Shown one piece after another: positions 1 through 11,329 of a DNA stretch of 33,522 bases. A model generated the notes under the pieces. The model worked only from the letters and a program-made list of their open reading frames with translations, did no database searches and had not been told where the DNA came from. The stretch covers positions 1-33,522 of the forward strand of contig JAFGJN010000236.1 of assembly GCA_016929055.1 (NCBI GenBank). Reading direction: 5' to 3'. The position numbers were made by a program, and so were the translations under genes. Positions within the stretch are counted from its first letter, which is position 1. Each line of letters starts with the position of its first letter. This DNA is from Candidatus Zhuqueibacterota bacterium. GTDB taxonomy: Bacteria; Zhuqueibacterota; Zhuqueibacteria; Residuimicrobiales; Oceaniaggregativiventaceae.

Positions 1-532
1 AAAGGGTTCCGGCCATTTCGCCCGCCAGGGCGGTAAAACTCTGCCGCTGCTCCTGCTTCAGCCGCGCCATTTCATTCTGAAGTGAGATGATAAATCCTCG
101 AGCGCTTGTATCGCCGGTATAGAGGTTGTGCAGCTGTTGGGCCAGAAAAATCCTGTTTCCCCGCCGACGTTCCTGCCGAAGCAGCTTTTGGTAGGCGTTG
201 TTTTGATCGTCGGAAAAGATCAAGCTGTCTTCAAGAAAGGCATTGTGGCTCTGAAGCACGACATCCCGACGATCGAGGATGAGCTGCAGTTCTGCCGGAA
301 TGGATTCGATTCGCACGCCATAAAACCCCGGTGGTCGGCGCTCGATATGCTCCAGGCAAAAATTTCCGTTGATTAACCGAGTTGAATCGAGACGAACGAT
401 ACGGTTGCCCTGGCGCTGAACCAGGGTGATTTGTCCATCCGTGCTGCCGGCGATATTTCCGCACAGAGTGGCCGCAAAAGTTCCGGAAGCGGCAAAACCG
501 ATGCAGACAAGAGCGATCCGTAGGGTCAACAT
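1..532 (-). CDS. Secreted protein with DUF4369-like N-terminal region (thiol:disulfide interchange/TlpA-type family), 3' part truncated by the window edge
   Basis: My translation from ATG at 532 (minus) is open to the edge: MLTLRIALVCIGFAASGTFAATLCGNIAGSTDGQITLVQRQGNRIVRLDSTRLINGNFCLEHIERRPPGFYGVRIESIPAELQLILDRRDVVLQSHNAF... Signal peptide, then a DUF4369-like pattern. Not in the supplied ORF track, which lists an out-of-frame ORF at 231-584. Confidence 0.7.
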   Translation of the reverse strand, partial: MLTLRIALVCIGFAASGTFAATLCGNIAGSTDGQITLVQRQGNRIVRLDSTRLINGNFCLEHIERRPPGFYGVRIESIPAELQLILDRRDVVLQSHNAFLEDSLIFSDDQNNAYQKLLRQERRRGNRIFLAQQLHNLYTGDTSARGFIISLQNEMARLKQEQRQSFTALAGEMAGTL

Positions 533-566
533 GTTGATCCTCAACCAGGTTTGATAAGGAAAACCC

Positions 567-591
567 GGATTCGGTGCGAAGCACCGAATCC
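567..591. repeat. Perfect 11-bp inverted repeat (hairpin) with GAA loop
   Basis: GGATTCGGTGC-GAA-GCACCGAATCC. Confidence 0.8.
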
Positions 592-608
592 CCAATAAAA
601 ACAATAGG

Positions 609-651
609 GTGTTTGCACCAATCGGGTGGAAATCATGACGAGTGCAAACAC
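609..651. repeat. 10-bp inverted repeat with 23-bp spacer
   Basis: gtgtttgcac (609-618) ... gtgcaaacac (642-651). Confidence 0.7.
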
Positions 652-678
652 AATAAAAATTCAAAGATAATTTCCGTT

Positions 679-700
679 GGATTCTGTTAACACAGAATCC
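679..700. repeat. Perfect 9-bp inverted repeat (hairpin)
   Basis: GGATTCTGT-TAAC-ACAGAATCC. Confidence 0.75.
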
Positions 701-1151
701 GGGGAAAACGAAAAATAATGTCATTTGTCCATAATTCATGCAAAAATCATTCCCCAACCAGAGAGTCAATCCGGATTCGCTGCAGATCAGGAAAAACCCT
801 CATCCAATCGATGGCATCGAAACAGGTAGGGACGAATGGCGGTTATTCGCAAATATATCAATAACAAGTGATTATGTGTTTGATGGGCAGCCCATTCATA
901 AGAATCGAATCAACGGCGAAACCTCTTGCCAGACAATGTCGAGCATGACGGTTCCAGCGTCCACTGATAAGCCCAAGTGTGGTGTTGAGCGGACGCTGTG
1001 GCCTGAAGGTCTTGACTGTTTGCAAAATCACAAAATTTCACTATATTTCGTCCATGCTGTCCGGCAACCGGACGCCCGTGATCTTTTTTTCAGAAAAACT
1101 GTTTTGCCGTTTTGATAGCCCGCATGCGGTTATAAATGCACAAGGTCAGCG

Positions 1152-3107
<1,956 letters not shown>

Positions 3108-3147
3108 TCGGATATCGGTTGGCTGCTTGCAAAGGCTAACGTCCGAT

Positions 3148-4308
3148 TCAATGCGTTTTCGATCGGCGCAGCCGTATAGGCGCTGTCTGGTAGACGGAGG
3201 CCAACAGGGCGCGTGCCAGAGCATCATTGTTTTTTCGCAAGCCTTCGTAGAAGAAAAAGACCTCTCCGCTGTATCCCAGCCGTCGATTGATGCGCACGAT
3301 TTCCACCAGGGAATCGGGCTCGATGCAATAGTCGCCGATATTGATCAAAACTCCCGGATAGGCCGACGAAAAATCACCAATTTTCACGCTGTCGGCATGT
3401 TGGGAACGCAGGGTTTTCTCGTAATCGGCGATTGAATAGCGGTAAACCTGCATATGGACCCAGTCCGCATAGCCGCCACGCACCCACGCTGGCCAGTCCT
3501 GCAGATATTCTTCAAGTGACCAGGGATAGATGCTGGGAGCCCAGGAGACGATCAGGGTGGAATCGGTGGCTTTGACCTGTTGGTGAAGCCGCTGAGCGAA
3601 CCGGTTCAGCCGCTCGGCACGCCAGCGCAGCCAAGTCGGTTCTGCTGCATCGTCCGAAGGATCATTGCCTTTGTGTTCGGCGCGGTAGAGCATTCGGCTC
3701 ATCTCTGCGTATCCCCCGTGCGCCGGCATGGCCGGCAGACGGTCATCCCCCTGGACACCATCAACGTCATAGGTATCGACGACTTCCTCTACCAATCCCA
3801 GAATGAAATCCTGCACCTCGGGATGCCAACCATTCATCCATTCAAAGCCGTTTTTACTCAACAGGTTGCCCTCGGCATCGCGGCCCGACCAGTGCGGATA
3901 GCGCTCCAGAATTCTGCCACCGTTTTTTTTGTGTGAAGCGGCAAAGCCGTATTCGAACCAGGGAATGACAGCGATATCGTGTCGATGCGCTTCGATGATC
4001 ACTTCAGCAAGCGGATCGCGGCCGGCGAAGCGGGGGTCGATGGGGGTGCGAAAGAGGCTGTCCATGATCGCGCTTGGATAGAGGGTATAGGCATTGTTCC
4101 AGACGACGGGAAAGACGACATTGAAATGGTGATCGGCCAGAAATTGCATCGCTTCGGCGATGGATTCTCGGCTGTCGAGAACCCGGCTGTCGACATTGGT
4201 CAACCAGACACCCCTGACCCGGTCGGGTTGCGGCGCCCGAACCTGACAGGCGATCAAAAGCACCATCAGGCTCGGGGCAAACCGACCGGGAATACGCAAA
4301 ATCGACAA
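3148..4308 (-). CDS. Glycosyl-hydrolase-like 10 (GHL10/DUF187-type) lipoprotein
   Basis: RGVWLTNVDSRVLDSRESIAEAMQFLADHHFNVVFPVVWNNAYTLYPS is typical of the GHL10 N-terminus. TTG start at 4308 preferred over the listed ATG at 4389: AGAGGGGA RBS just upstream, lipobox-like LLIAC, and no overlap with the permease gene. Confidence 0.8.
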   Translation of the reverse strand: MSILRIPGRFAPSLMVLLIACQVRAPQPDRVRGVWLTNVDSRVLDSRESIAEAMQFLADHHFNVVFPVVWNNAYTLYPSAIMDSLFRTPIDPRFAGRDPLAEVIIEAHRHDIAVIPWFEYGFAASHKKNGGRILERYPHWSGRDAEGNLLSKNGFEWMNGWHPEVQDFILGLVEEVVDTYDVDGVQGDDRLPAMPAHGGYAEMSRMLYRAEHKGNDPSDDAAEPTWLRWRAERLNRFAQRLHQQVKATDSTLIVSWAPSIYPWSLEEYLQDWPAWVRGGYADWVHMQVYRYSIADYEKTLRSQHADSVKIGDFSSAYPGVLINIGDYCIEPDSLVEIVRINRRLGYSGEVFFFYEGLRKNNDALARALLASVYQTAPIRLRRSKTH

Positions 4309-4327
4309 GGTATTCCCCTCTGTATGA

Positions 4328-5623
4328 TTAGAAAAACAGCGCCAGGATGGCAAACAGATCGATGACCAGCAGCATGGGTGTGATTTCATTGGTTTTGCCG
4401 GTCAAGAGTTTGATGACGGTCCAGCTGAGAAATCCCCAGACGATTCCCTGAGTGATGGAATAGGTCAGGGGAATGAGCAAAAGGGCCAGAAAAGCCGGAA
4501 TCGCATCGTCGAATTGGGTCCAATTGATTTTCAGGATCGGTTTCATCATAAAAACACCGACCAGCACCAGGGCAGGGGCGGTAGCGAGCCCGGGAACACT
4601 ACCGATCAGAGGCGAGAGAAAAAGAAAGGGTAGAAACAACAATCCGGAAACGACCGCCGTCAGGCCGGTGCGTCCGCCTTCTTCGATACCCGCGGCTGAT
4701 TCGATATAGCTGGTGCCCGAACTGGAGCCCAGGAGACCCGAGATGGTGGTGGAAAAACCGTCGACAATCAATGACTCTTTGATGCGCCGAGGTTCGCCGT
4801 CTGCATCGGTCAGGTTGGCCGCTTCAGCGACTCCAATAAAGGTCGAAAGGCTGTCGAACATGTCGACGAACAGAAACGAAAGCATCACAGGCAGCATGGC
4901 CAATTTGAGGGAGCCGATCAGATCCATTTTGCCGATGAGGGAAAAGTCCGGTGCTCGAAAAATGCCTTCCCATCCCACCAGGACTTGACCGCCAAGCAGG
5001 CGGCCAAAGGGAATGGCCAGAACGGTTGTCAGGACGATGCCGATGATCAGCGCGCCGCGTATTTTTCTAATGACCAGGATCGAGGTGATCAGCAGGCCCA
5101 GCACAAAAAGCCCGGTCTGAAGCGTCATGCCCCCAAAACCGATCAGTGTCGCGTCGTTGGCAACGATAAAACCGGCGTTCTTGAAACCGATCAACGAGAT
5201 AAAGAGGCCGATGCCGGCCGCCACAGCATAGCGAAGCTGTTTGGGAATCGCCTGAACGATCAGGGTTCGTACATTCAGGATCGACAAAAGCAAAAAGACA
5301 ATGCCGGACCAAAAAATCGCGCCCAAAGCGGTTTCCCAGGGTACCTGCATGCCCAGTACCACCGAATAGGTGAAAAAGGCGTTCAATCCCATTCCGGGGG
5401 CCAAAAGGATGGGGTTATTGGCATAGATCCCCATGGCGATACTGCTGAAAGCTGAAACCAGAATGGTGGCGGTAATCAGGCCGTTCAACGACATGCCGGT
5501 GGCGCTGAGGATGGCCGGATTGACGACAATGATATACATGGCAGCCAGAAAGGTGGTGATTCCGGCGAGTATCTCTGTGCGTACGGTCGTCTGATTCTGC
5601 GAGAGTTTGAACAATTTTTCCAT
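4328..5623 (-). CDS. NCS2-family purine (adenine/guanine/hypoxanthine) permease, AzgA/PbuG type
   Basis: MEKLFKLSQNQTTVRTEILAGITTFLAAMYIIVVNPAILSATGM... and PxLLAPGMGLNAFFTYSVVLGM are family hallmarks; internal ATG at 5623 fits the conserved N-terminus better than 5692. Confidence 0.92.
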   Translation of the reverse strand: MEKLFKLSQNQTTVRTEILAGITTFLAAMYIIVVNPAILSATGMSLNGLITATILVSAFSSIAMGIYANNPILLAPGMGLNAFFTYSVVLGMQVPWETALGAIFWSGIVFLLLSILNVRTLIVQAIPKQLRYAVAAGIGLFISLIGFKNAGFIVANDATLIGFGGMTLQTGLFVLGLLITSILVIRKIRGALIIGIVLTTVLAIPFGRLLGGQVLVGWEGIFRAPDFSLIGKMDLIGSLKLAMLPVMLSFLFVDMFDSLSTFIGVAEAANLTDADGEPRRIKESLIVDGFSTTISGLLGSSSGTSYIESAAGIEEGGRTGLTAVVSGLLFLPFLFLSPLIGSVPGLATAPALVLVGVFMMKPILKINWTQFDDAIPAFLALLLIPLTYSITQGIVWGFLSWTVIKLLTGKTNEITPMLLVIDLFAILALFF

Positions 5624-5716
5624 TGTCAACCTCGGGTAAAAGTGAAAAACCGGGCGCCGCGATCGCGCGGCGCCAGCGATTTGAGAGCTCAAAAGCCTGG
5701 ATTCAACCGAAAAAGT

Positions 5717-6382
5717 CTAGAAATTCCATTTGACACCGAGTGTTGGCATGATCTGCACCCCATCCTTGCCGGGCAGAAAATTGTTGCTGATCTCCAGCTC
5801 GCCGCCCAGTGCCAGATGTTTGCCGGCGTTGTACCAGAGTTGCGGCTCGGTCAGCAAAACCACCTGCGATTCATCGGGCTTGGCGGGATCATCCTGAGTC
5901 CAGACATCGCAAAAGCCGGTGAAATGAAGCTTGTTATTGAGCAAGGAGCGAAAAAAGACAAAGGTGACCTGCAATCCGTCCGATGCTTCGCCCACGACAT
6001 TGCGGTAGAGGATATCCATGCTCAGCGAAACAGGCCCGGAAAGAACCGCGGCTGAACCGCCGAAAAGCCAGATCGGTCCCAGCGGATAGCCATAGACCGT
6101 ACCGTCATTGTATTGGACTGTGGCGGAAAGGCGGGGAGCAAAGGGCAATTTGATGTAACGGGCGATTTCCCAATAGGCAAGGGAAACAGAGCTGTTGGAT
6201 TCGTGATCATAGTCCATGTCCACAAACCAGAATGTAGCGCCGTATTCATCGGGTTTGAACATTTCCAGCGTGCTGGTGACGTATTCACGATCTTCTCCTA
6301 GATCGTAATGCAGCTGCAGATTCTGGGCAAACGCGGCGGTGGTCAGAAGACCGACCAGTGTACAGCAGTAGAGAAATTTCAT
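5717..6382 (-). CDS. DUF5020-like outer-membrane protein (nucleoside-channel/Tsx-like barrel)
   Basis: Signal peptide MKFLYCCTLVGLLTTAAFAQ; LQLHYDLGEDREYVTSTLEMFKPDEYGATFWFVDMDY; alternating beta-barrel pattern ending in aromatic F; RBS AGGAGA. Confidence 0.75.
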   Translation of the reverse strand: MKFLYCCTLVGLLTTAAFAQNLQLHYDLGEDREYVTSTLEMFKPDEYGATFWFVDMDYDHESNSSVSLAYWEIARYIKLPFAPRLSATVQYNDGTVYGYPLGPIWLFGGSAAVLSGPVSLSMDILYRNVVGEASDGLQVTFVFFRSLLNNKLHFTGFCDVWTQDDPAKPDESQVVLLTEPQLWYNAGKHLALGGELEISNNFLPGKDGVQIMPTLGVKWNF

Positions 6383-6421
6383 CGGTTGTCTCCTTTTGTG
6401 TTTCCTTGCGACAGGGTTTGT

Positions 6422-7669
6422 CTAGTTTTCAGTTTCTTTAGAGTTGGGGAGCACAGCATTGAGCAGCACACCCACCACGCCGGCCAGGCCGATGCCGGCC
6501 AGCTGGAATTCGCCCGCTCCCAGGCTCATATCGCCCAGACCAAAGACCAGAATGACGGCGGCGATAACCAGATTGCGGGAGCGGCTGAGATCGACGCGGG
6601 CGCGCACCAGCGTGTTGATGCCCACGACAGCGATCATGCCGAACAGCAGCACCATGATTCCACCCATGACCGGAATGGGGATGGTCTTGAGAACGGCGTT
6701 GAGTTTGCCAAAAAACGCCAGGATGATGGCGGCAATCGCGGCGATGCGCATGAGACCGGCATCCTTGACTTTGAGCAAGGCCACCGCTCCGGTGACTTCA
6801 GAGTAAGTGGTGTTGGGCGGTCCCCCCAGCAGCGCGGCGGTCGTGGTGGCCAGGCCGTCGCCCGCCAGGGTGCGATGCAGACCGGGTTTGATCAAATAGT
6901 CGGTTCCGGTAACCGAAGAGATGGCGATGACGTCTCCCACATGTTCGATGGCCGGAGCGAGCGCCACCGGAAGGATGTAGAGGATGGCCGCCGGATCGAA
7001 CACCGGCAAAGCATAACTGCCATCGCGCATCGCCTGGATCCAGGGCAGCGATATCCAGGCTGCGCTACGAATTGCAGCAAAATCCACGACCCCGAGAATG
7101 ATGCAGAGAGCATAGCCGACGATGATGCCGCAGAGAATCGGAATCAAACTGAAAAGTTTTTTGCCTTTCATGACCACAAAAACTGTTGTTGTCAGTGTGA
7201 TCAGCGCAACGGCCAGGGCCAATGGATCGAGGACATCGGAAGCGTCAAAGTTTTTGGTCATATTGACCGCCACCGGTGCCAATTTCAGACCGATGACCAT
7301 GATGACCGGTCCCGTGACCACGGGGGGTAAAAAACGCTCGATGACCTGAGGCCCGCGCCATTTGACCAGAGCCGCCAGGGCGAGATAGACCAGACCGGCC
7401 GAGGCCAGACCTCCCAGGGTTTCTCCGATTCCAAACTGCTTGATGCCGAACTGAATCGGTGCGATAAAAGCGAACGAACTGGCGAGAAAAACCGGTACGC
7501 TGGTGCGGGTGATCAAGTGAAATATCAGGGTGCCGATTCCGGCCGTGAACAGAGCGATCGATGGATCCAGGCCGGTCAGCAAAGGGACGAGCACCAGAGC
7601 GCCAAAGGCGACAAAAAGCATCTGGATGCCGACCAACGTTCGCCGATAGCCTGTCAGGTTTTCTTCCAT
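6422..7669 (-). CDS. NCS2 uracil/xanthine permease (UraA/PyrP type)
   Basis: GIQMLFVAFGALVLVPLLTGLDPSIALFTAGIGTLIFHLIT N-terminus and LLGGPPNTTYSEVTGAVALLKV motif. Confidence 0.92.
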   Translation of the reverse strand: MEENLTGYRRTLVGIQMLFVAFGALVLVPLLTGLDPSIALFTAGIGTLIFHLITRTSVPVFLASSFAFIAPIQFGIKQFGIGETLGGLASAGLVYLALAALVKWRGPQVIERFLPPVVTGPVIMVIGLKLAPVAVNMTKNFDASDVLDPLALAVALITLTTTVFVVMKGKKLFSLIPILCGIIVGYALCIILGVVDFAAIRSAAWISLPWIQAMRDGSYALPVFDPAAILYILPVALAPAIEHVGDVIAISSVTGTDYLIKPGLHRTLAGDGLATTTAALLGGPPNTTYSEVTGAVALLKVKDAGLMRIAAIAAIILAFFGKLNAVLKTIPIPVMGGIMVLLFGMIAVVGINTLVRARVDLSRSRNLVIAAVILVFGLGDMSLGAGEFQLAGIGLAGVVGVLLNAVLPNSKETEN

Positions 7670-7918
7670 GGGCGGTTTCTCCGTTGTAGGCGGTGTTCGA
7701 ATCGAGCGCGGTTTCCTGCGCGGCTGTTTGAAAAAATTTCGCCAATATACCGATTTACAGCAAAAGATTCAATTATTTCTTGATTCAAAAAAAAAAATAA
7801 TTAACTTAATTTTTACCCCGTTTGGCCCAGATTCGATTTTTTCCAGCATGCCTCTTGACTGATGCACGGAAGGTATTTAGATCAATGATTGTTGATTCAA
7901 ACAAAAAGTGTGGATGCA

Positions 7919-9043
7919 ATGCAAAAAGGTGCAGGTGTGTTTCTGTTGTTGGTGATCGGATGTTCGGTTCTATTGGCAAGGGAAAATTCTAAAGATAGCC
8001 TTCCGAAAACGATCGACTCTACCCAAGCCGAAGACTGGGTTGCCGCTCTAACTGGATTGCGTATCGGCGGTCAGTGGTTTCTTGCGTTTTCAAGTGGCAA
8101 AGTTGGCAATCAACCTTACAGCCAATTTGCAGTGGAACGAGGTTATATCACGATCGAAAAGGTGTTTTCCCAACGGTTTTCCGGCCGCATCACACCGGAC
8201 ATATCGGTCGATCGGGATGGGGACGGCGAAGGCGATCTGGAAATGCGGCTGAAATATTGTTATGTTCAGGCCCTGGTGCCGAATATTGGGTTTGTAAAGG
8301 AAACAGCGCTGCAGTTTGGCTTGGTGAACCGTCCCTGGTTGAATTATGAAGAAAAGATCAATACCTATCGTATGCAGGGGCCTTTATTTCTGGAACGCAG
8401 CGATTTGCTCAATTCAGGAGATTTTGGGGTGATGCTGAAAACTTTGCTCGGCGGTTCTTTGGCAAAAGACGAGTTGCCTTATCCCGAAGCTGCGCAGATC
8501 GGTCGATATGGATCCGTGGCAGTCGGCGCCTATAACGGTGGCGGCTACCATGCCATTGAGCGCAACCAAAATAAGACGCTAGAAGCCTGCTTTTCCTGGC
8601 GACCACTGCCCGACTCTTTTCCGGCCCTGCAATTCGCCTATGCCAGTATGTTCGGCAAGGGCAATACGGTCGAGGCTCCGGTTTGGCGTACCCAGATAGT
8701 GCATGCTGCCTGGGAATCTCGGTCGATGACCGCTACTCTGCAGCTCTTCCGCGGTAAGGGGGATTACAAAGGCGAGTATATCGATGACAGCGGAACGAGT
8801 CTCAGCAATAACGGCTGGTCGCTCTTTGCGGAATGGCGGGCCCTCGATCGATGGTCAGTGATCGGTCGGCGTGACCGTTTCGTTCTCGATCGACTTGCGG
8901 ATTCGGATTCGACAGCTCGCTGGATTTTTGGCCTTGTCTATCGGTTCAGCAAGCCTTGCCGGACTTTATTGAGTTTCGAGCAGCAGAAAGACTCTACGGA
9001 GAAGCAATCCGAAATTCAAATTTCATTTGAAACCAAGTTTTGA
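7919..9043 (+). CDS. Putative outer-membrane beta-barrel (porin-like) protein
   Basis: Signal peptide MQKGAGVFLLLVIGCSVLLA; amphipathic strands; C-terminal ...IQISFETKF. ATG at 7919 preferred over 7889. Confidence 0.6.
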   Translation: MQKGAGVFLLLVIGCSVLLARENSKDSLPKTIDSTQAEDWVAALTGLRIGGQWFLAFSSGKVGNQPYSQFAVERGYITIEKVFSQRFSGRITPDISVDRDGDGEGDLEMRLKYCYVQALVPNIGFVKETALQFGLVNRPWLNYEEKINTYRMQGPLFLERSDLLNSGDFGVMLKTLLGGSLAKDELPYPEAAQIGRYGSVAVGAYNGGGYHAIERNQNKTLEACFSWRPLPDSFPALQFAYASMFGKGNTVEAPVWRTQIVHAAWESRSMTATLQLFRGKGDYKGEYIDDSGTSLSNNGWSLFAEWRALDRWSVIGRRDRFVLDRLADSDSTARWIFGLVYRFSKPCRTLLSFEQQKDSTEKQSEIQISFETKF

Positions 9044-9054
9044 GATTCAGGTTT

Positions 9055-10497
9055 ATGTCACCCTTATTCAACCGACAAAACGGCCGCGGGCTGATGATGT
9101 ATCGCATCGCTTTTTTGCTCTCGGCCCTAACTCTCTTTCGCGTTGCCCATGCCGATTCACCGGTCATCCCGCCCGAGTATCGGTTCGATTCCTTGTCTGA
9201 GGCCCTGGCTGAACCTGAAATCGTCTATGAATTGCGCATGAAAAGCCGGTCAGACAAACCTTTGACCACCATACCTCGGGAAATCGACCGACTCGTTGAT
9301 TTGCAAAGACTCGACCTGAGCGCAAACGCCATTCAGAGCATTCCCGGATTTCTCACTCGTCTGCCTCGATTGCATGTCCTGATCCTTAATGGCAATCATC
9401 TGAACTCTCTGCCTCGCCTATTGAGCCGATCGCCGCAATTAAAACATATCGAGGTCGCGAACAACAGAATCGGAGAAATCGAGTCGGGTTTTTCGAATTT
9501 GCGACAACTCGAATCGCTCGTTCTTTCCGGCAATGTTCTGAAATCGCTTCCAGACGATTTTGGCAGCCTCGAAGAAATGAGGGTTTTGATCGCCAACAAC
9601 AATCTCTTTGAGGGAATTGATGAACGGATATTTGCTTTAAAGAATCTGACAACTGTGAATTTTGCTAACAACCTTATCCAGGAATTCCCTGGTACTGTGG
9701 CAAAACTCGAGCGATTGCAGGAACTCAATCTGTCTGGCAATTTGCTGGTTCGTCTGCCGGATCGAATCGGTGAATTGTCGGAGCTGCGCGATCTCTCGCT
9801 TTCTCAAAACCGCTTGGAAGGGCTGCCCCGATCGATCGGTGCTTTGAAAAAACTTGTGCGCCTCGATGTCCGAAAAAATCACTTGCGCCAACTTCCGCGA
9901 GAGATCGGTGAATTGGCTGATCTGGAGTATCTCTATCTCGGCGAAAACGAACTGGAATCACTTCCCTCTTCTCTGTGCGGCCTGGGGCGGCTGCGTCAAT
10001 TGCATCTGAAACGGAATCAACTCTCCCGGTTGCCCGTTGATTTCTGCCAGATGAAAACCTTGGCAACTCTCTATCTCGACGATAACTGCCTCGATCATTT
10101 GCCACTTGATTTTGGCGGGCTGAAAAAATTGCATCAGCTCTATTTGTCTGGAAACAGATTGCGTAAAGTGCCCGAAAGTATCGGTGATTTGCGGGAACTG
10201 GACAAACTGATTCTCAGTGAAAATCAATTGGAAGCCCTGCCGGAATCGATCGATGGCATGACGAATTTGCGAAAGCTTTATCTCGATGACAACCGCTTGA
10301 GTCAATTGCCCGATACAATCAGCCGGTTGTCCAAGTTGCGCATTCTCAGCCTCAAAGACAACCGGTTGAGCCGTCTGCCTCGGGATCTCGAGGGGTTGCA
10401 CGGGCTTCGTTACCTTTATTTGGATCGCAATCCGCTGGAGCCGGGAGAGCTGGAACGCTTGCGTCAAGCCTTGCCCAACACCGCGATTTCGTTTTAA
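9055..10497 (+). CDS. Secreted leucine-rich-repeat protein (17 x 23-aa LRRs)
   Basis: I counted 17 consecutive LxxLxLxxNxLxxLPxxI repeats; hydrophobic signal MMYRIAFLLSALTLFRVAHA. Start could be 9040 (TTG), 9055 or 9094. Confidence 0.85.
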   Translation: MSPLFNRQNGRGLMMYRIAFLLSALTLFRVAHADSPVIPPEYRFDSLSEALAEPEIVYELRMKSRSDKPLTTIPREIDRLVDLQRLDLSANAIQSIPGFLTRLPRLHVLILNGNHLNSLPRLLSRSPQLKHIEVANNRIGEIESGFSNLRQLESLVLSGNVLKSLPDDFGSLEEMRVLIANNNLFEGIDERIFALKNLTTVNFANNLIQEFPGTVAKLERLQELNLSGNLLVRLPDRIGELSELRDLSLSQNRLEGLPRSIGALKKLVRLDVRKNHLRQLPREIGELADLEYLYLGENELESLPSSLCGLGRLRQLHLKRNQLSRLPVDFCQMKTLATLYLDDNCLDHLPLDFGGLKKLHQLYLSGNRLRKVPESIGDLRELDKLILSENQLEALPESIDGMTNLRKLYLDDNRLSQLPDTISRLSKLRILSLKDNRLSRLPRDLEGLHGLRYLYLDRNPLEPGELERLRQALPNTAISF

Positions 10498-10566
10498 GGC
10501 ATCAGCGATCCTGGAGTTGTGCGCAGCTACCCGGGGAGAGCTTGGCCTTTTCGAGGAAAAGAAGAG

Positions 10567-11325
10567 ATGAAAAGCGAGCGTCATGTTTTCCTGAATCGCA
10601 ACAGAGAAGAGCTGGTTGGGATTCTGGATTTGCCCGACGAGACCGAACCGAAATTTTATGCGCTCTATGCTCACTGTTTCACGTGCTCGAAAAATCTCAA
10701 GAGTATCGTTTGGATCAGCCGCACCTTGATCCGCTATGGGATCGCTGTTTTTCGTTTCGATTTTACCGGCATAGCCGAAAGCGGGGGGGATTTCAGCTCG
10801 ACTTTGTTGATGCATAACGTTGCGGATATCGTCGCCGCAGCGGAATTTCTGCAGAAGAAATTCGAGTCGCCGCAATTGCTCATCGGCCATTCTTTGGGGG
10901 GATCTGCCATTCAGCTGGCTGCGCCGAAAATCGCAACCGCCCGTGCCCTCGTTCTTATCGCTTCGCCGTATGAACCCTCGCATCTGGGGAGCGTGCTCAC
11001 ACAGGCGCGCGAGCGCGCTCTTCAGGAAGGCGAAACGACTGTCACCATCGGTGGCAACCGCTTTCGCCTGACTGCAGAGTTTTTTAAGGATTTGCAGCGC
11101 CATTCTTCGTCGCCTATCGATTCTCGTCTGGCGCTGTTGATCTGCCATTCTCCTCAGGATCAAACCGTGCCGATGGCGCAAGCATTGAAAACTTTTCAAT
11201 CCGCCAAAGGCGATAAAAGTTTGATATCGCTTGGCAGCGCGGATCATATCCTCAGTCGTAAAGGCGATGCGGTTTATGCCGGAAACGTCATCGGACTCTG
11301 GGCTCTTTATGTTTTGGGGGTTTAA
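10567..11325 (+). CDS. Alpha/beta hydrolase resembling the N-terminal half of hydrolase-OsmC fusions
   Basis: ALYAHCFTCSKNLKSIVWISRTLIRYGIAVFRFDFTGIAESGGDF and LIGHSLGGSAI (GxSxG nucleophile elbow); ATG at 10567. Confidence 0.85.
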   Translation: MKSERHVFLNRNREELVGILDLPDETEPKFYALYAHCFTCSKNLKSIVWISRTLIRYGIAVFRFDFTGIAESGGDFSSTLLMHNVADIVAAAEFLQKKFESPQLLIGHSLGGSAIQLAAPKIATARALVLIASPYEPSHLGSVLTQARERALQEGETTVTIGGNRFRLTAEFFKDLQRHSSSPIDSRLALLICHSPQDQTVPMAQALKTFQSAKGDKSLISLGSADHILSRKGDAVYAGNVIGLWALYVLGV

Positions 11326-11329
11326 AAAG

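Noticed and set aside
231-584. 117-aa minus-strand ORF at the left edge
   Set aside because: Different frame from the signal-peptide-bearing, edge-open CDS 1-532; composition (Arg/Ser/His-rich) is that of an out-of-frame shadow.
738-1115. 125-aa plus-strand ORF in the intergenic region before the ABC-F gene
   Set aside because: No recognisable domain, no convincing RBS, odd composition; left unannotated.
6308-7330. 340-aa plus-strand ORF antisense to the uracil permease gene
   Set aside because: His/Asp/Gln-rich low-complexity product, the typical reverse shadow of a hydrophobic membrane protein gene.
7690-7712. GTTCGAATC tRNA T-loop-like string
   Set aside because: No flanking acceptor, D or anticodon arms could be assembled.
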